This document shows, one piece after another, positions 49,220-58,161 of a stretch of 64,000 bases of DNA (its first letter is position 1; every line of letters starts with the position of its first letter). Under the pieces are notes generated by a model that saw nothing but the letters and a program-made list of their open reading frames with translations, was not told the DNA's origin and ran no database searches. The position numbers and the translations under genes were made by a program. Source of the DNA: Microvirga massiliensis (GTDB lineage Bacteria > Pseudomonadota > Alphaproteobacteria > Rhizobiales > Beijerinckiaceae); contig NZ_LN811352.1 of NCBI RefSeq assembly GCF_001006805.1, forward strand, positions 169,434 to 233,433, in the 5' to 3' direction.

Positions 49220-49250
49220 GGCGTAAAGGTTCCAACGATGGGAGAGTCAA
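49220..49250 (-). promoter_or_regulatory. MerR/CueR-type promoter of copZ
   Basis: On the minus strand the -35 TTGACT (49245-49250) and a -10-like TACGCC (49220-49225) are separated by exactly 19 bp, the overlong spacer that MerR regulators correct. The spacer holds a CTCCCATCGTTGGAACC dyad of the CueR kind, weaker than the copA sites. The position just before the HMA gene supports it. Confidence 0.7.
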
Positions 49251-49426
49251 GCGAGAGCGTCGGAAGGAGCACTCCCGAGCCGGTTCCAGCCGTGGCGACT
49301 GCATGTGTACATGCAATTGCAGACTTCGCACGAACAGGGGGGACGAAATGCGAGATCGCCGAGTCGATACGGCAGCAGTGGCTCTCCGACGGCACCGTCA
49401 GGACAGCGCGACGGTGCCGCTCTCGG

Positions 49427-50776
49427 TCAGAGTCCGTAAAGATCCCGCGCGAAAGCTGCCAGATTCCTGGCCTCCAATGCCTTGAGCGGCGCGCGGAACG
49501 TGACCCGAACCACCCCCGGATGGCGTCCGATCTCAATCGATCCTGCCATCGTGGCGCGGTTCATGACTTCGGGCACCGTCATCTCCAAAAGGTCCGCTGC
49601 GCGCTTCAGGCCATTCTCTGTCGCCGCATTGAGATTGGCTCCGGTCCCAATGACCGTGATGGGTGCATCCCGTTCGATCCCCGCAAGCCCGTGCGCCCGG
49701 CCGAGAGCCACGGCCTTGCGACGCTCCGTCCGGCGCAACGGCCGGGCGAGATGCGGTAGGTCCTCCGCCACAGGGAAAAGAATGGGCCCATCGATGTTCA
49801 GCCCCTTGATGACGCTCACTTCCAGCGTCACCGCGCCGGCCACATCGCAGGTATGGCCAGCGATTTCACCATCACCTTGAAGCGCATGCATGTCCCCGAG
49901 GTAAATGCCGCCTCCCGGGACCTTGACGGGACAGATCAGGACCGCGCCGGCCCGAACCGCATTCACGTCAAGGTGGCCGTCCGTCTTGTGCGCCGCGAGC
50001 TCCTCCGCAGTCAGGGCATAGCGATGCGGCGCGCCGATGAGGAAAGTGCCGAAGTCGCCGGCATTGTGAGAATCCGGCATGGCCACCGAGGGGGTCGTTC
50101 CCAGCTGCCCGAGGAACGGACGCAAGCGTGTCGCCACGCCAACAAGATCGGCGGGCGCGAAAGTCAGAATCGGGTGCTGGATGGATGCGTCGGGCAGGGC
50201 CATCAGACGGGCGGCATCCTCTGCCATGGCTTCGGCAGCAGACTTGCCGACCGTCACTCCGATCTCGCGTTCTTCGTCAAAGACGATGGTATAACCATTC
50301 GAGAATGTGAATGGCGTAGCATCGGCACCGCATTTCATGCAGCGCACGGCTGTCGGTCCAATCCCCTCGACCCGAGTTCGTGGCCATTCGGTCCCGCAGT
50401 TCGGGCAGACTGCGGCGCAGAAGGGGTCTCCGTTGAATCGTCCCGCCATGACCTTGTCGTTACCGGAGGCGGTCGCGGCGGATGTCACGACAATGGAACG
50501 GATCCGGATCGCGATCGCATCGCCGATCTCGGCTCCCTCGACGGCAACGGGCCGCGTCACCTCGTGTCCGCCACGGATCTCGGGCGTAATCATCGGACCC
50601 CAGCATCCGGGGGCGGTATTCGCAACGATGACTCCGCCGTCAGCAACCGGCCCCAGCATGGGGCGCCCCGGATCCAGAACACCGTCGGTGAACTCGTTCA
50701 CGAAAACGGTGCGTAAGGCCCGCTCCGCCATGGATTCTGAAGTATCGAGCCTGAGGGATGCGAGTTCTTCCTGCAT
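49427..50776 (-). CDS. acetamidase/formamidase family protein with zinc-ribbon insert
   Basis: A 449-aa member of the FmdA/AmdA amidase family. It has NTAPGCWGPMITPE, VPGGGIYLGDMHALQGDGEIAGHTCDVAG-type blocks (metal and substrate region about 283-312) and an IGTGANLNAA region. A zinc-ribbon-like segment (CPNCGTEW at about 123-130, CMKCGAD about 20 residues later) interrupts the family core. Some relatives release ammonia from short amides. The real substrate is unknown. It is a single gene, flanked by the copZ promoter and divergent from the DUF2945 gene. Confidence 0.8.
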   Translation of the reverse strand: MQEELASLRLDTSESMAERALRTVFVNEFTDGVLDPGRPMLGPVADGGVIVANTAPGCWGPMITPEIRGGHEVTRPVAVEGAEIGDAIAIRIRSIVVTSAATASGNDKVMAGRFNGDPFCAAVCPNCGTEWPRTRVEGIGPTAVRCMKCGADATPFTFSNGYTIVFDEEREIGVTVGKSAAEAMAEDAARLMALPDASIQHPILTFAPADLVGVATRLRPFLGQLGTTPSVAMPDSHNAGDFGTFLIGAPHRYALTAEELAAHKTDGHLDVNAVRAGAVLICPVKVPGGGIYLGDMHALQGDGEIAGHTCDVAGAVTLEVSVIKGLNIDGPILFPVAEDLPHLARPLRRTERRKAVALGRAHGLAGIERDAPITVIGTGANLNAATENGLKRAADLLEMTVPEVMNRATMAGSIEIGRHPGVVRVTFRAPLKALEARNLAAFARDLYGL

Positions 50777-50972
50777 GACGAACCTCCAAGTACCGGCTCA
50801 GCGCCGGTCGCTGCGGCCAATCCGTCCGGCGCAGTCGACCCGGTAAAGTGAGCCCATGCCGCAAGGTCATCAAATCAAATTTGCACCAGGAAGAGCTGGA
50901 AGAAGGACGGTTGCATTGGTCCGGGCCGAATGTCTGCTGAGAGCAACTGAAGTGCCGGAGGAGGATCGAGCC

Positions 50973-51188
50973 ATGGCGACGACATTCAAGGTCGGCGATC
51001 ACGTGACCTGGAATTCTGAGGTCGGTCATGTCAGCGGCCGGATCGTGAAAGTTCACAGGTCGGATGTGAACTACAAAGGATACGTCCACCATGCGAGCGA
51101 AGACGAACCCCAGTACGAGATCAAGAGCGACAAGACCGATCATGTCGCTCTGCACAGGGGAAAGGCGCTGAAGCTCCTTCGCCGGTGA
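50973..51188 (+). CDS. DUF2945 / hypervirulence-associated (TUDOR-like) protein
   Basis: A 71-aa small beta protein. FKVGDHVTWNSEVGHVSGRIVKVH and EPQYEIKSDKTDHVALHRG match the HVA1/DUF2945 family. The ATG at 50973 follows a strong GGAGGAGG site. The family is common in soil proteobacteria; its function is unknown despite the fungal-derived name. Confidence 0.85.
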   Translation: MATTFKVGDHVTWNSEVGHVSGRIVKVHRSDVNYKGYVHHASEDEPQYEIKSDKTDHVALHRGKALKLLRR

Positions 51189-51285
51189 ATAAAGCCTTTG
51201 GATCGCGTCGAATCCGCGTGACCGGTGCGCGGCAGGTCGGCCGTCCTCGAAGAATGACTGATGCTCGGCGGCGAGTTCCAGGACG

Positions 51286-51698
51286 ATGCTGGCGATCTCC
51301 CACAACCCAAGGCGCTGGGCGGCCTCTCTGGCGGGTCACTTTCTCGTGGCTCTCGGCTCGGCCATTGCGCTCATGTCGCAATATCACATGGGCGCATCAT
51401 GGCGCGTTGGGGCAGCCCCGGGAGAGCTCGGTCCGCTTGTCGACACCGGCCCCTTCGCGCTGTCCCGCAATCCGGCGTTCCTTGGCCAAGCCATTCTGCT
51501 CCTGGGCCTTGCGCTCGTATTTCCGGATCTAGTCTAATGGGAGCCGCGATTGCGGGCCTTGTTGCGATGGCGGCTCAGGTCCGGATCGAGGAACGCGTCA
51601 TGCGGGAGATCTACGGATGTGCCTATGCCGATTATGCGGCGCAGGTACCACGCTGGCTTGGACGCGTGCGCAAGCAGCACCCAAGCGAGGAGGATTGA
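51286..51698 (+). pseudogene. broken isoprenylcysteine carboxyl methyltransferase-family gene
   Basis: The first part (51286-51537) encodes LVDTGPFALSRNPAFLGQAI of the ICMT/DUF1295-like family and stops at TAA after LVFPDLV. The family sequence resumes in another frame from ATG 51537, which overlaps the stop (TAATG), and runs MGAAIAGLVAM, RIEERVMREIYG and VPRWLGRV. The N-terminal helices usual in the family are also missing. It looks like a truncated and frameshifted remnant; coupled re-initiation making two pieces is possible. Confidence 0.7.
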
Positions 51699-51728
51699 GG
51701 TCTGGCCATACCTCGGGCTCGCTGCCCG

Positions 51729-52754
51729 TCACGCCGCGGCGGCTTCGGAAGCCCGGCTCCACTGGCCCAACGTGGCAAGGCTATTCATGCGGGCCCGATG
51801 AGCAAAAGCGCGCTGCGCGGCCGGGACATTTTCCGGGATGCCTCGCCAAGCCGATTGCGCGGAAGCCTGGAGGGCCCGGCCATAGGAAAAAGTCAGCCGC
51901 CACGGAACTCCGCCCATCCTGCTCATGGCGTCGAGATGAGCCGTTGCCTCTTCCTCCGACTGTCCGCCGGAGAGGAAGGCAATTCCCGGCACGGCTGCAG
52001 GGACGCTCCGCTTGAGAATCCGGATCGTGTATTCTGCAACTTCCTCGACTCCAACCTGTCGCGGCGCGGCCATTCCCGGAACGACCATATTGGGCTTCAG
52101 AATTGTCCCTTCGAGGACAACACGCTGCTCGTACAATTCGCGATAGACCGTCCTCAGGACCAGTTCCGTCACTTCCGCGCAGCGCTCGATATCATGCGCC
52201 CCCTCCATCAGGACCTCGGGCTCCACGATCGGCAGGATGTTCTGCTCCTGGCAGAGCGCAGCGTAGCGGGCGAGGGCATGTGCGTTGGCGCTGATCGCGG
52301 CCGATGTTGGGATGTTGTCGCCGATATGGATAACCGCTCGCCATTTCGCGAAGCGTGCGCCCAGAGCATAAGATTCCTGCAAGCGCTCGCGAAGCCCATC
52401 CAGCCCCTCGGTCACGGTCTCGCCGGGGCTGAGGGCGAGCGGTTTGGTCCCCCTATCCACCTTGATGCCGGGCACGGAGCCCGCTTCCTCGATGAGCCTG
52501 ACGAGCGGTGCACCATCTCGCGCGTTCTGACGAAGAGTTTCCTCGAAGAGTATCACGCCCGAGATGTGATTCCTCATCGCCTCGGCCGTGCGGAAGAGAA
52601 GCTCGCGATAATCGCGCCGGTTCTCCTCGGTCGGTTCAACTCCGACTGCATCGAAGCGCTTCTTGATCGTGGACGAACTCTCGTCCGCAGCCAGGATGCC
52701 CATGCCGGGGCGCAGAATCCGCGCCGCTGTTTCCGTCAGTTGCTTGATCTCCAT
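51729..52754 (-). CDS. fba: class I fructose-bisphosphate aldolase
   Basis: Glycolysis/gluconeogenesis enzyme of 341 aa using a Schiff-base lysine. It has GILAADESSSTIKKRFDAVG, ARFAKWRAVIHIGD, and LEGTILKPNMVVPG, where the Lys in ILKPN forms the Schiff base. FLSGGQSEEEAT near the C-terminus is also typical. ATG 52754 is preferred; one six codons upstream (52772) is possible. No metal-type (class II) features are seen. Confidence 0.94.
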   Translation of the reverse strand: MEIKQLTETAARILRPGMGILAADESSSTIKKRFDAVGVEPTEENRRDYRELLFRTAEAMRNHISGVILFEETLRQNARDGAPLVRLIEEAGSVPGIKVDRGTKPLALSPGETVTEGLDGLRERLQESYALGARFAKWRAVIHIGDNIPTSAAISANAHALARYAALCQEQNILPIVEPEVLMEGAHDIERCAEVTELVLRTVYRELYEQRVVLEGTILKPNMVVPGMAAPRQVGVEEVAEYTIRILKRSVPAAVPGIAFLSGGQSEEEATAHLDAMSRMGGVPWRLTFSYGRALQASAQSAWRGIPENVPAAQRAFAHRARMNSLATLGQWSRASEAAAA

Positions 52755-53024
52755 GGGTCGATCTCGCTCCATTCGGACGAAGTCGCATGACTATACCACA
52801 GATCGGTCAGCACGGCCCTGTCGACGCGGTCGGTTGGCGGCAGTCCTTTCCAGAATTCGAGTATCCACCCTCCGCCGAAGCACTCCAGATCTTGAGTGGA
52901 GCAACCTCACCGACGCGGTGTGACGGTCTTCGCGCCCAGCGAACGTGACGGCCCCTCGGCGCGACAGGCGCCGTGCCCCTGCGGGCTGTATCGTCCGTCG
53001 CGCCTGGAGTTTCTGGAGATTACC

Positions 53025-53250
53025 ATGCACCAGATTTCACCCGAGACGGGATCGTGCAGCGACGAATGCCCGCGCTGCTGCCAAGCCTACTTCGGCACCG
53101 CGATGACCCACTGCCTCGAGCCCAGCGATTTCTGGCTCATGATGGCTTGCGACGAGATCTGCCGCAGCATGGCCGCCGGACCTCGAACGGCCCGGCAGGG
53201 CAGCCGCAGACGCGATGTCGGCCTGCGACCGGGGCTGCAGGACGTACCGG
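53025..53250 (+). pseudogene. decayed DUF326-family (Cys-rich four-helix bundle) gene
   Basis: From ATG 53025, which has a GGAG site, the protein reads CPRCCQAYFGTAMTHCLEPS then LMMACDEICRSMA. That is the first two helices of a DUF326-type copper-binding bundle with seven cysteines. After about 50 residues it loses the family pattern. A short Cys-containing echo (AMSACDRGCRTYRQ) appears in another frame near 53210-53250, so a deletion plus frameshift is likely. The open frame runs to 53411, through a hairpin and into the opposite DUF411 gene. Confidence 0.55.
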
Positions 53251-53252
53251 CA

Positions 53253-53286
53253 ATCGGGAGCGCCCCGGAGAAACAGCGCTCCCGAT
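53253..53286. terminator. hairpin between convergent DUF326 remnant and DUF411 gene
   Basis: Perfect 11-bp arms atcgggagcgc (53253-53263) and gcgctcccgat (53276-53286) enclose a 12-base loop. It lies just beyond the DUF411 stop on the minus strand and would end transcription from either side; no T-run. Confidence 0.6.
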
Positions 53287-53300
53287 CTCCGGGTGGGGGC

Positions 53301-53789
53301 TCAGACTGGACGCGCGCCGCGGTAGCGGGCGAAGGTCGACCGGCCACCCGGCCCGAACAGGACGACGTCGTAAGTGTCATCCTCGACGCCGGCGACCTCC
53401 ATTCCCGGTGAGCCGATGGGCATCCCGGGCACCGCGAGTCCTTTGGCCTGCGGCCTCTCGGCAAGCAGGCGCTTGATGGCCTCGGCGGGCACGTGGCCCT
53501 CGATGACGTAGCCGCCGACCTCCGCTGTGTGGCACGAGGCGAACTCCCGCGGCACACCGAGGAGGACCTTCAGGCGGGGCACCTCGGATGACTCGATCAC
53601 CTCGACCGGGAAGCCGGCAGCGCGGACATGGTCGACCCATGCGCCACAGCAGCCGCAACTCGGATCCTTGGTGACCGTCATCCGGGGCAGGGGTTCCGCC
53701 GCGAAGGCGGGGGAGCAAGAAACGGCAACGGGAAGAGCGGCGAGTCCTGCGAGCAGCGCCCGCCGGCTCAATGTCGGGTTGGGATTCAT
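53301..53789 (-). CDS. DUF411 family exported metal-binding protein
   Basis: A 162-aa protein with a twin-arginine leader (SRRALLAGLAALPVAVS), so it is probably exported by the Tat system encoded at 9-10.7 kb. The mature part begins with the DUF411 motif VTKDPSCGCCGAWVDH (Cys45, Cys47, Cys48) and keeps ASCHTAEVGGYVIEGHVP. Family members are frequent in copper-resistance clusters. It is the last gene of the copA-led minus-strand group, 59 bases after DUF305. Confidence 0.9.
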   Translation of the reverse strand: MNPNPTLSRRALLAGLAALPVAVSCSPAFAAEPLPRMTVTKDPSCGCCGAWVDHVRAAGFPVEVIESSEVPRLKVLLGVPREFASCHTAEVGGYVIEGHVPAEAIKRLLAERPQAKGLAVPGMPIGSPGMEVAGVEDDTYDVVLFGPGGRSTFARYRGARPV

Positions 53790-53848
53790 GATCTGGCCTT
53801 GTTCGATGGAGGAGAGGGGAGGGGGCGACCGTGGCCGCCCCGGCGCGA

Positions 53849-54472
53849 TCACTGTCTCGCGTTCTCGGTGAGCCACGACCGCATCATCGCGATCTCCTCT
53901 TCCTGCGCCTTGATGACGGCCTCGGCGAGCTGACGGATTTTGGGATCCTTGCCGAACGCGACCTCGATCTTCGCCATGTCGACCGCACCCTGGTGGTGGG
54001 CGATCATGTTGCGGACGAAGTCGGCATCGACATTGCCGGTATATTCCATCGCCATCTCGCGGTGCATGCGCTCGTTGACGGCATTCATGGCGAGCGAAGC
54101 GACGCCCTGGTCGCCGCCAGGCGTGCCCATTTGCATACCGGCCATTGCGCCCTGGCCCGTCATCCCGGCCATGCCGCCCTGCATCATCGGGCAGCCCATC
54201 ATGCCCTGGCCCATGCCGGCCATCATGCCGCCGGGACGCTGGCTGCCCTGCATGCCGGACATCATCCCGCCCTGGCCCATCATCCCGCCCCGCATGCCGG
54301 GCATCGGCTGTTGAGCAGGCGGGTTGCCTGACGGGGCCGGAGCCGTGGGCTGCTCCTGGGAGGCTTGCGGGTGGTGCGCCTCGTGGTCGGTGGCCGATGG
54401 GGTGCTCTGCTGGGCGAGGGCCGTGCCGGAGAGGCTCGCGGCGAGAACGAGAGCGAGAATAGAGGTCTTCAT
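53849..54472 (-). CDS. DUF305 family Met-rich exported protein
   Basis: A 207-aa protein. Signal peptide MKTSILALVLAASLSGTALA, then a Pro/Gln linker and a Gly/Met-rich stretch (about 53-115, repeats of GMMGQGG and GGMAGM type) likely to bind Cu(I). A DUF305 four-helix domain ends the protein, with NMIAHHQGAVDMAKIE near residues 152-167. The ATG at 54472 has a GGAGAAAC site. Family members are copper-associated periplasmic proteins. Confidence 0.88.
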   Translation of the reverse strand: MKTSILALVLAASLSGTALAQQSTPSATDHEAHHPQASQEQPTAPAPSGNPPAQQPMPGMRGGMMGQGGMMSGMQGSQRPGGMMAGMGQGMMGCPMMQGGMAGMTGQGAMAGMQMGTPGGDQGVASLAMNAVNERMHREMAMEYTGNVDADFVRNMIAHHQGAVDMAKIEVAFGKDPKIRQLAEAVIKAQEEEIAMMRSWLTENARQ

Positions 54473-54547
54473 GGTGTTTCTCCTCGGAGAGTTCGAGCTT
54501 GAATGACAACGGACGCTGTCGCGTCCGCCCGGATGGGGCACGTCGTC

Positions 54548-54895
54548 TCAGGATCGAGGAGGAGGCGTGGCGGGATCGGGGGTGATCCCGGCCTGGAGCG
54601 CGGTCGCCACCATCCACCAAACCGCAAGGTAATCGGCAATTGCGGGCCAACCTGCAGGGATCGGGAGGGCAGTCGGTCCGCACGGCGCCTGCATGCAGCC
54701 TAATGCGCAGGTCCGGTCCAGGAAGACCGGCCCCGGATCGCAGCAGTCGTGCTCCGGCGCACTCAGTGCATAGTGGACGCCGTCCATACCGCCGTGGTCG
54801 CCGACGGCATAGAACGGCGAGCCGAGCGGGCCCATGATCAGGACCGCCACCAGGGCGAGACGGACGATGATGGAGGCGGTGACCATGACACGCAT
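54548..54895 (-). CDS. uncharacterised Cys-rich membrane protein in copper operon
   Basis: A 115-aa protein from ATG 54895. A hydrophobic N-terminal segment (TASIIVRLALVAVLIMG) acts as signal or anchor. The middle carries five cysteines (HDCCDPG, then TCALGCMQAPCG), and a second hydrophobic stretch (ADYLAVWWMVATALQAG) lies near the C-terminus. It sits 102 bases after copA and 75 bases before DUF305 on the same strand. I recognise no named family. A periplasmic copper-binding or relay role is inferred only from the cysteines and context. Confidence 0.65.
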   Translation of the reverse strand: MRVMVTASIIVRLALVAVLIMGPLGSPFYAVGDHGGMDGVHYALSAPEHDCCDPGPVFLDRTCALGCMQAPCGPTALPIPAGWPAIADYLAVWWMVATALQAGITPDPATPPPRS

Positions 54896-54997
54896 GATGC
54901 TACTACGTCCGCTCTGGCGGCAATTGAGCCACGTCAACCTTCCTGCTCAGCCCTGCGCAATCCGCAATGCTCTCACTCCCTCACATGAGCTTTGGGA

Positions 54998-57406
54998 TCA
55001 GAGCCGCACGAACCGAAGTCTGGACGCGTTCGCGATTACGCTGACCGACGACAGTGCCATGGCGGCTGCGGCGATGATCGGGGACAGGAGAAGGCCGAAC
55101 ACTGGATAGAGCACGCCGGCCGCGATCGGGATGCCAGCCGCATTGTAGATGAATGCGAAGAACAGGTTCTGGCGGATGTTGCGCATCGTGGCCTCCGACA
55201 TGTGGCGCGCCTTGACGATGCCCGTCAGGTCACCCTTGAGAAGGGTGACCCCGGCACTCTCCATGGCCACGTCGGTGCCGGATCCCATCGCGATCCCGAC
55301 GTCGGCGGCCGCGAGGGCGGGCGCATCGTTCACGCCGTCCCCCGCCATGGCGACGACGCGGCCCTCGCGCCTGAACTTGTCCACCACGGCGCTCTTCTGC
55401 TCCGGCAGAACCTCCGCCTCGACCTCGTCAATGCCGAGGCGCTCCGCCACCGCCCGCGCCGTCGTCCAGTTGTCGCCGGTAAGCATGACGATCCGGATGC
55501 CGTCCGCCCTGAGGACGGCGAGAGCCTCCGGCGTCGTCCCCTTGACGGGATCCGCGATGGCGATCGCGCCGATGACACGGCCATCCACGCCGACGAAGAT
55601 GGCTGTCGCGCCGTCCCGCCGGAGTTCCTCGGCCGCTTGCGAGAGCGGTGCGACGTCGACTCCGTGCTCCGTCATGAACTTGGCGTTGCCGAGCACGATC
55701 CTCTTCCCCTCGACGGTGCCGAGGACGCCTTTCCCGACCGGGGAATCGAACTCGGTCACCGGTGCCGTCGCGATCCCCTTCGCTTCGGCAGCGGCCACAA
55801 TGGCGACCGCCAGAGGATGCTCGCTTGGCCGCTCGACGCTGGCGGCCAGGCGGAGCACCTCGGGCTCGTCATGTCCGGAAGCCGGCACGATTCGCGTCAC
55901 CGCCGGCTTGCCCTCGGTGAGCGTGCCGGTCTTGTCGATAACGAGCGTGTCGACCTTCTCCATGCGCTCCAGCGCCTCGGCGTTCTTGATCAGGACACCC
56001 GTCTGGGCGCCCCGGCCGACGCCGACCATGATCGACATCGGCGTGGCGAGCCCGAGCGCGCAGGGGCACGCGATGATCAGGACCGAGACCGCCGCGACCA
56101 GCCCGTAGGAGAAGCGCGGCTCCGGTCCCCAGATCGCCCAGGCCAGGAAGGCCAGCATGGCGACGCCGATCACCGTCGGCACGAACCAGCCCGAGACCTG
56201 ATCGGCCAGGCGCTGGATCGGCGCCCGGCTGCGCTGCGCCTCGCTGACCATCTGGACGATCCGCGCCAGCATGGTGTCCCGCCCGACCTTGTCGGCCCGG
56301 ATCACGAGGGCACCGGTCCGGTTGATGGTTCCGCCGATCGCCCTGGCGCCGACCTCCTTGGTCACCGGCATCGACTCGCCCGTGACCATCGACTCGTCGA
56401 CCGAGCTGCGCCCGTCCACCACCTCGCCGTCGACCGGCACCTTCTCGCCCGGGCGGACACGGAGCCGGTCTCCGACCTGCACCGTGTCGAGCTGGACCTC
56501 CTCCTCGGTCCCGTCGGATCGCATGAGGCGTGCCGTCTTGGGGGCGAGGTCGAGGAGGGCGCGGATGGCGCCGCTCGTCGTCTCGCGGGCTCTGAGCTCG
56601 AGCACCTGCCCGAGCAGGACGAGCACGGTGATGACGGCTGCGGCCTCGAAATAGACGGCAACCGAACCGTCGGGTGCGCGGAAGGTGGCCGGGAAGATCC
56701 CCGGCGCGAGGGTCGCCACGATGCTGTAGATCCAGGCCACGCCCGTGCCCATGGCGATCAGCGTGAACATGTTGAGGTTGCGGCTCACGACCGACCGCCA
56801 GCCGCGCTCGAAGAAGGGCCAGCCGGCCCACAGCACCACGGGCGTGGCGAGCAGGAGCTGGATCCAGTTCGAGGTAGTCTGTGGGATGAGGTGCTCGAGA
56901 CCGATGAGATGGCCGCCCATCTCGAGCACGAAGACCGGGATCGTCAGGACGAGTCCGATCCAGAACCGGCGCGTCATGTCGATGAGTTCTTCGCTCGGTC
57001 CCGTGTCGGCACCGACGAGAACCGGCTCCAGGGCCATGCCGCAGATCGGGCAGGAGCCCGGTCCGACCTGCCGGATCTCCGGGTGCATCGGGCAGGTATA
57101 GATCGTGCCCTCCGGAACCGGCTCGGCCTTGGCCGCGGAGGTGGCGGGGTCGATGTAGCGGGTCGGATCCGCCTCGAACTTCGACCGGCATCCCGCCGAG
57201 CAGAAATAGTAGGTCCTGCCCACATGCTGCGCGCGATGATGCGTCGTGTGCGGATCGACCATCATTCCGCAGACCGGATCCTTCACGAGATTGGCGGTGT
57301 CCGACCCAGGCGCAGCGTGATGGGCGTGATCGTGTCCGTGCCTGGAATGGTCGTGGGCTGTTCCGGCACCGTGTTCATGGCTTTCGGAGCGATGATCATG
57401 GTTCAT
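54998..57406 (-). CDS. copA: Cu(I)-type P1B ATPase with YHS and heavy-metal-binding domains
   Basis: Exporter of 802 aa. A His-rich N-terminus of about 30 residues is followed by a YHS domain ([13 protein letters not shown]) and a heavy-metal-binding motif ([19 protein letters not shown]). The ATPase core has the CPC membrane motif ([13 protein letters not shown]), DKTGT with phospho-Asp491, the HP motif SEHPLAVA and [10 protein letters not shown]. There is no HMA CxxC domain. ATG 57406 has an AGGAGACG site; a CueR-type promoter lies 31-61 bases upstream. Confidence 0.94.
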   Translation of the reverse strand: MNHDHRSESHEHGAGTAHDHSRHGHDHAHHAAPGSDTANLVKDPVCGMMVDPHTTHHRAQHVGRTYYFCSAGCRSKFEADPTRYIDPATSAAKAEPVPEGTIYTCPMHPEIRQVGPGSCPICGMALEPVLVGADTGPSEELIDMTRRFWIGLVLTIPVFVLEMGGHLIGLEHLIPQTTSNWIQLLLATPVVLWAGWPFFERGWRSVVSRNLNMFTLIAMGTGVAWIYSIVATLAPGIFPATFRAPDGSVAVYFEAAAVITVLVLLGQVLELRARETTSGAIRALLDLAPKTARLMRSDGTEEEVQLDTVQVGDRLRVRPGEKVPVDGEVVDGRSSVDESMVTGESMPVTKEVGARAIGGTINRTGALVIRADKVGRDTMLARIVQMVSEAQRSRAPIQRLADQVSGWFVPTVIGVAMLAFLAWAIWGPEPRFSYGLVAAVSVLIIACPCALGLATPMSIMVGVGRGAQTGVLIKNAEALERMEKVDTLVIDKTGTLTEGKPAVTRIVPASGHDEPEVLRLAASVERPSEHPLAVAIVAAAEAKGIATAPVTEFDSPVGKGVLGTVEGKRIVLGNAKFMTEHGVDVAPLSQAAEELRRDGATAIFVGVDGRVIGAIAIADPVKGTTPEALAVLRADGIRIVMLTGDNWTTARAVAERLGIDEVEAEVLPEQKSAVVDKFRREGRVVAMAGDGVNDAPALAAADVGIAMGSGTDVAMESAGVTLLKGDLTGIVKARHMSEATMRNIRQNLFFAFIYNAAGIPIAAGVLYPVFGLLLSPIIAAAAMALSSVSVIANASRLRFVRL

Positions 57407-57436
57407 CCCGCGTCTCCTCTTGCAGCACAAACCCGG

Positions 57437-57467
57437 TCGCTACACCTTCTCAGCATAGGAAGATCAA
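57437..57467 (-). promoter_or_regulatory. MerR/CueR-type promoter of copA (YHS type)
   Basis: The minus strand shows -35 TTGATC (57462-57467), a 19-bp spacer TTCCTATGCTGAGAAGGTG with an inner CTTCC/GGAAG-like dyad, and -10 TAGCGA (57437-57442). This is the layout of copper-sensing CueR promoters. It would drive copA, the Cys-rich protein, DUF305 and DUF411. Confidence 0.8.
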
Positions 57468-57508
57468 GGCACGTATTCTCGAGCCCTCTCGATCTCGTCG
57501 AGCGAAGG

Positions 57509-57586
57509 TCATCCCGAGTCGGCCGAGGCCTCGTCGACCTTGTGCATACCGGCGATCCGGAAGCGATCGCCAGACAAGCCTTGCAT
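57509..57586 (-). CDS. possible 25-aa open frame upstream of copA
   Basis: ATG 57586 follows an AGGAG site at eight bases and opens MQGLSGDRFRIAGMHKVDEA, ending ASADSG before TGA. It lies in the 350-base gap between the Csp3-like gene and copA, just ahead of the copA operator. No family recognised. The rest of the gap holds the copA promoter and nothing else I can support. Confidence 0.25.
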   Translation of the reverse strand: MQGLSGDRFRIAGMHKVDEASADSG

Positions 57587-57756
57587 CGTGATCGCTCCTG
57601 AAACGAATGTGGCGTCCGTGTCCCAGGCGTCACATGCATTCGCTGTTTCGCAGAAAGGAGCATCTCGAGCGCCCGGCGTGCCGGCAGGCAAAAATCGCAG
57701 TTCCGGACTGGACGAAGCGATTGCCCCGCCGTGTTCCCCAAACTTCCTTTGCAGTG

Positions 57757-58161
57757 TCAGGCAGCCATGCTGCGGACGGCTTCCTGGCAGGCTTTCTCGC
57801 ACCGACGACAGGATTCAGCGCAAATCCGACAGTGTTCGTGACGTCCGGCGTGGCGCTCGCACTCCTCGCCGCAAAGCCGACAAGCCGTTGCACACGCCTC
57901 GAGCATACGCCGAATGACCTCTTCGTTGGAGCCCGTTCGCCGTGTCGCTACCGCCCCGGTCGCAGCACAGACGTCAGCGCAATCTAGATTCAGGCGAATA
58001 CACTGGGTCAATTGCTGGACCATGTCCTCGCCGAGGCAGGCGTCGGCGCAGGACGTGCAAGCCTGAGCACAGGAGTAGCACTCCTCGATGCAGCGGATGA
58101 GCGCCTCGTTCGTGTTGCCCTTCACGTGGGGATGGGTGCGGATCATCTCTTGAGCGTGCAT
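57757..58161 (-). CDS. csp3: Csp3-like cytosolic copper storage protein (DUF326 four-helix bundle)
   Basis: A 134-aa protein with no signal peptide and 18 cysteines, arranged as CxxxC pairs along four helices (CIEECYSCAQACTSCADAC, then CADVC, CATACRLCGEEC and CRICAESCRRCEKAC). Size, cysteine number and lack of an export signal match Csp3, the bacterial cytosolic copper storage protein, which holds many Cu(I) ions inside the bundle. It lies upstream of copA on the same strand but with a separate 350-base gap. Confidence 0.85.
   Translation of the reverse strand: MHAQEMIRTHPHVKGNTNEALIRCIEECYSCAQACTSCADACLGEDMVQQLTQCIRLNLDCADVCAATGAVATRRTGSNEEVIRRMLEACATACRLCGEECERHAGRHEHCRICAESCRRCEKACQEAVRSMAA

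Noticed and set aside
54992..57601. An 869-codon plus-strand frame opposite copA (YHS type)
   Set aside because: Low-complexity His/Arg/Asp-rich antisense product with no family features; the minus strand encodes a complete P-type ATPase.
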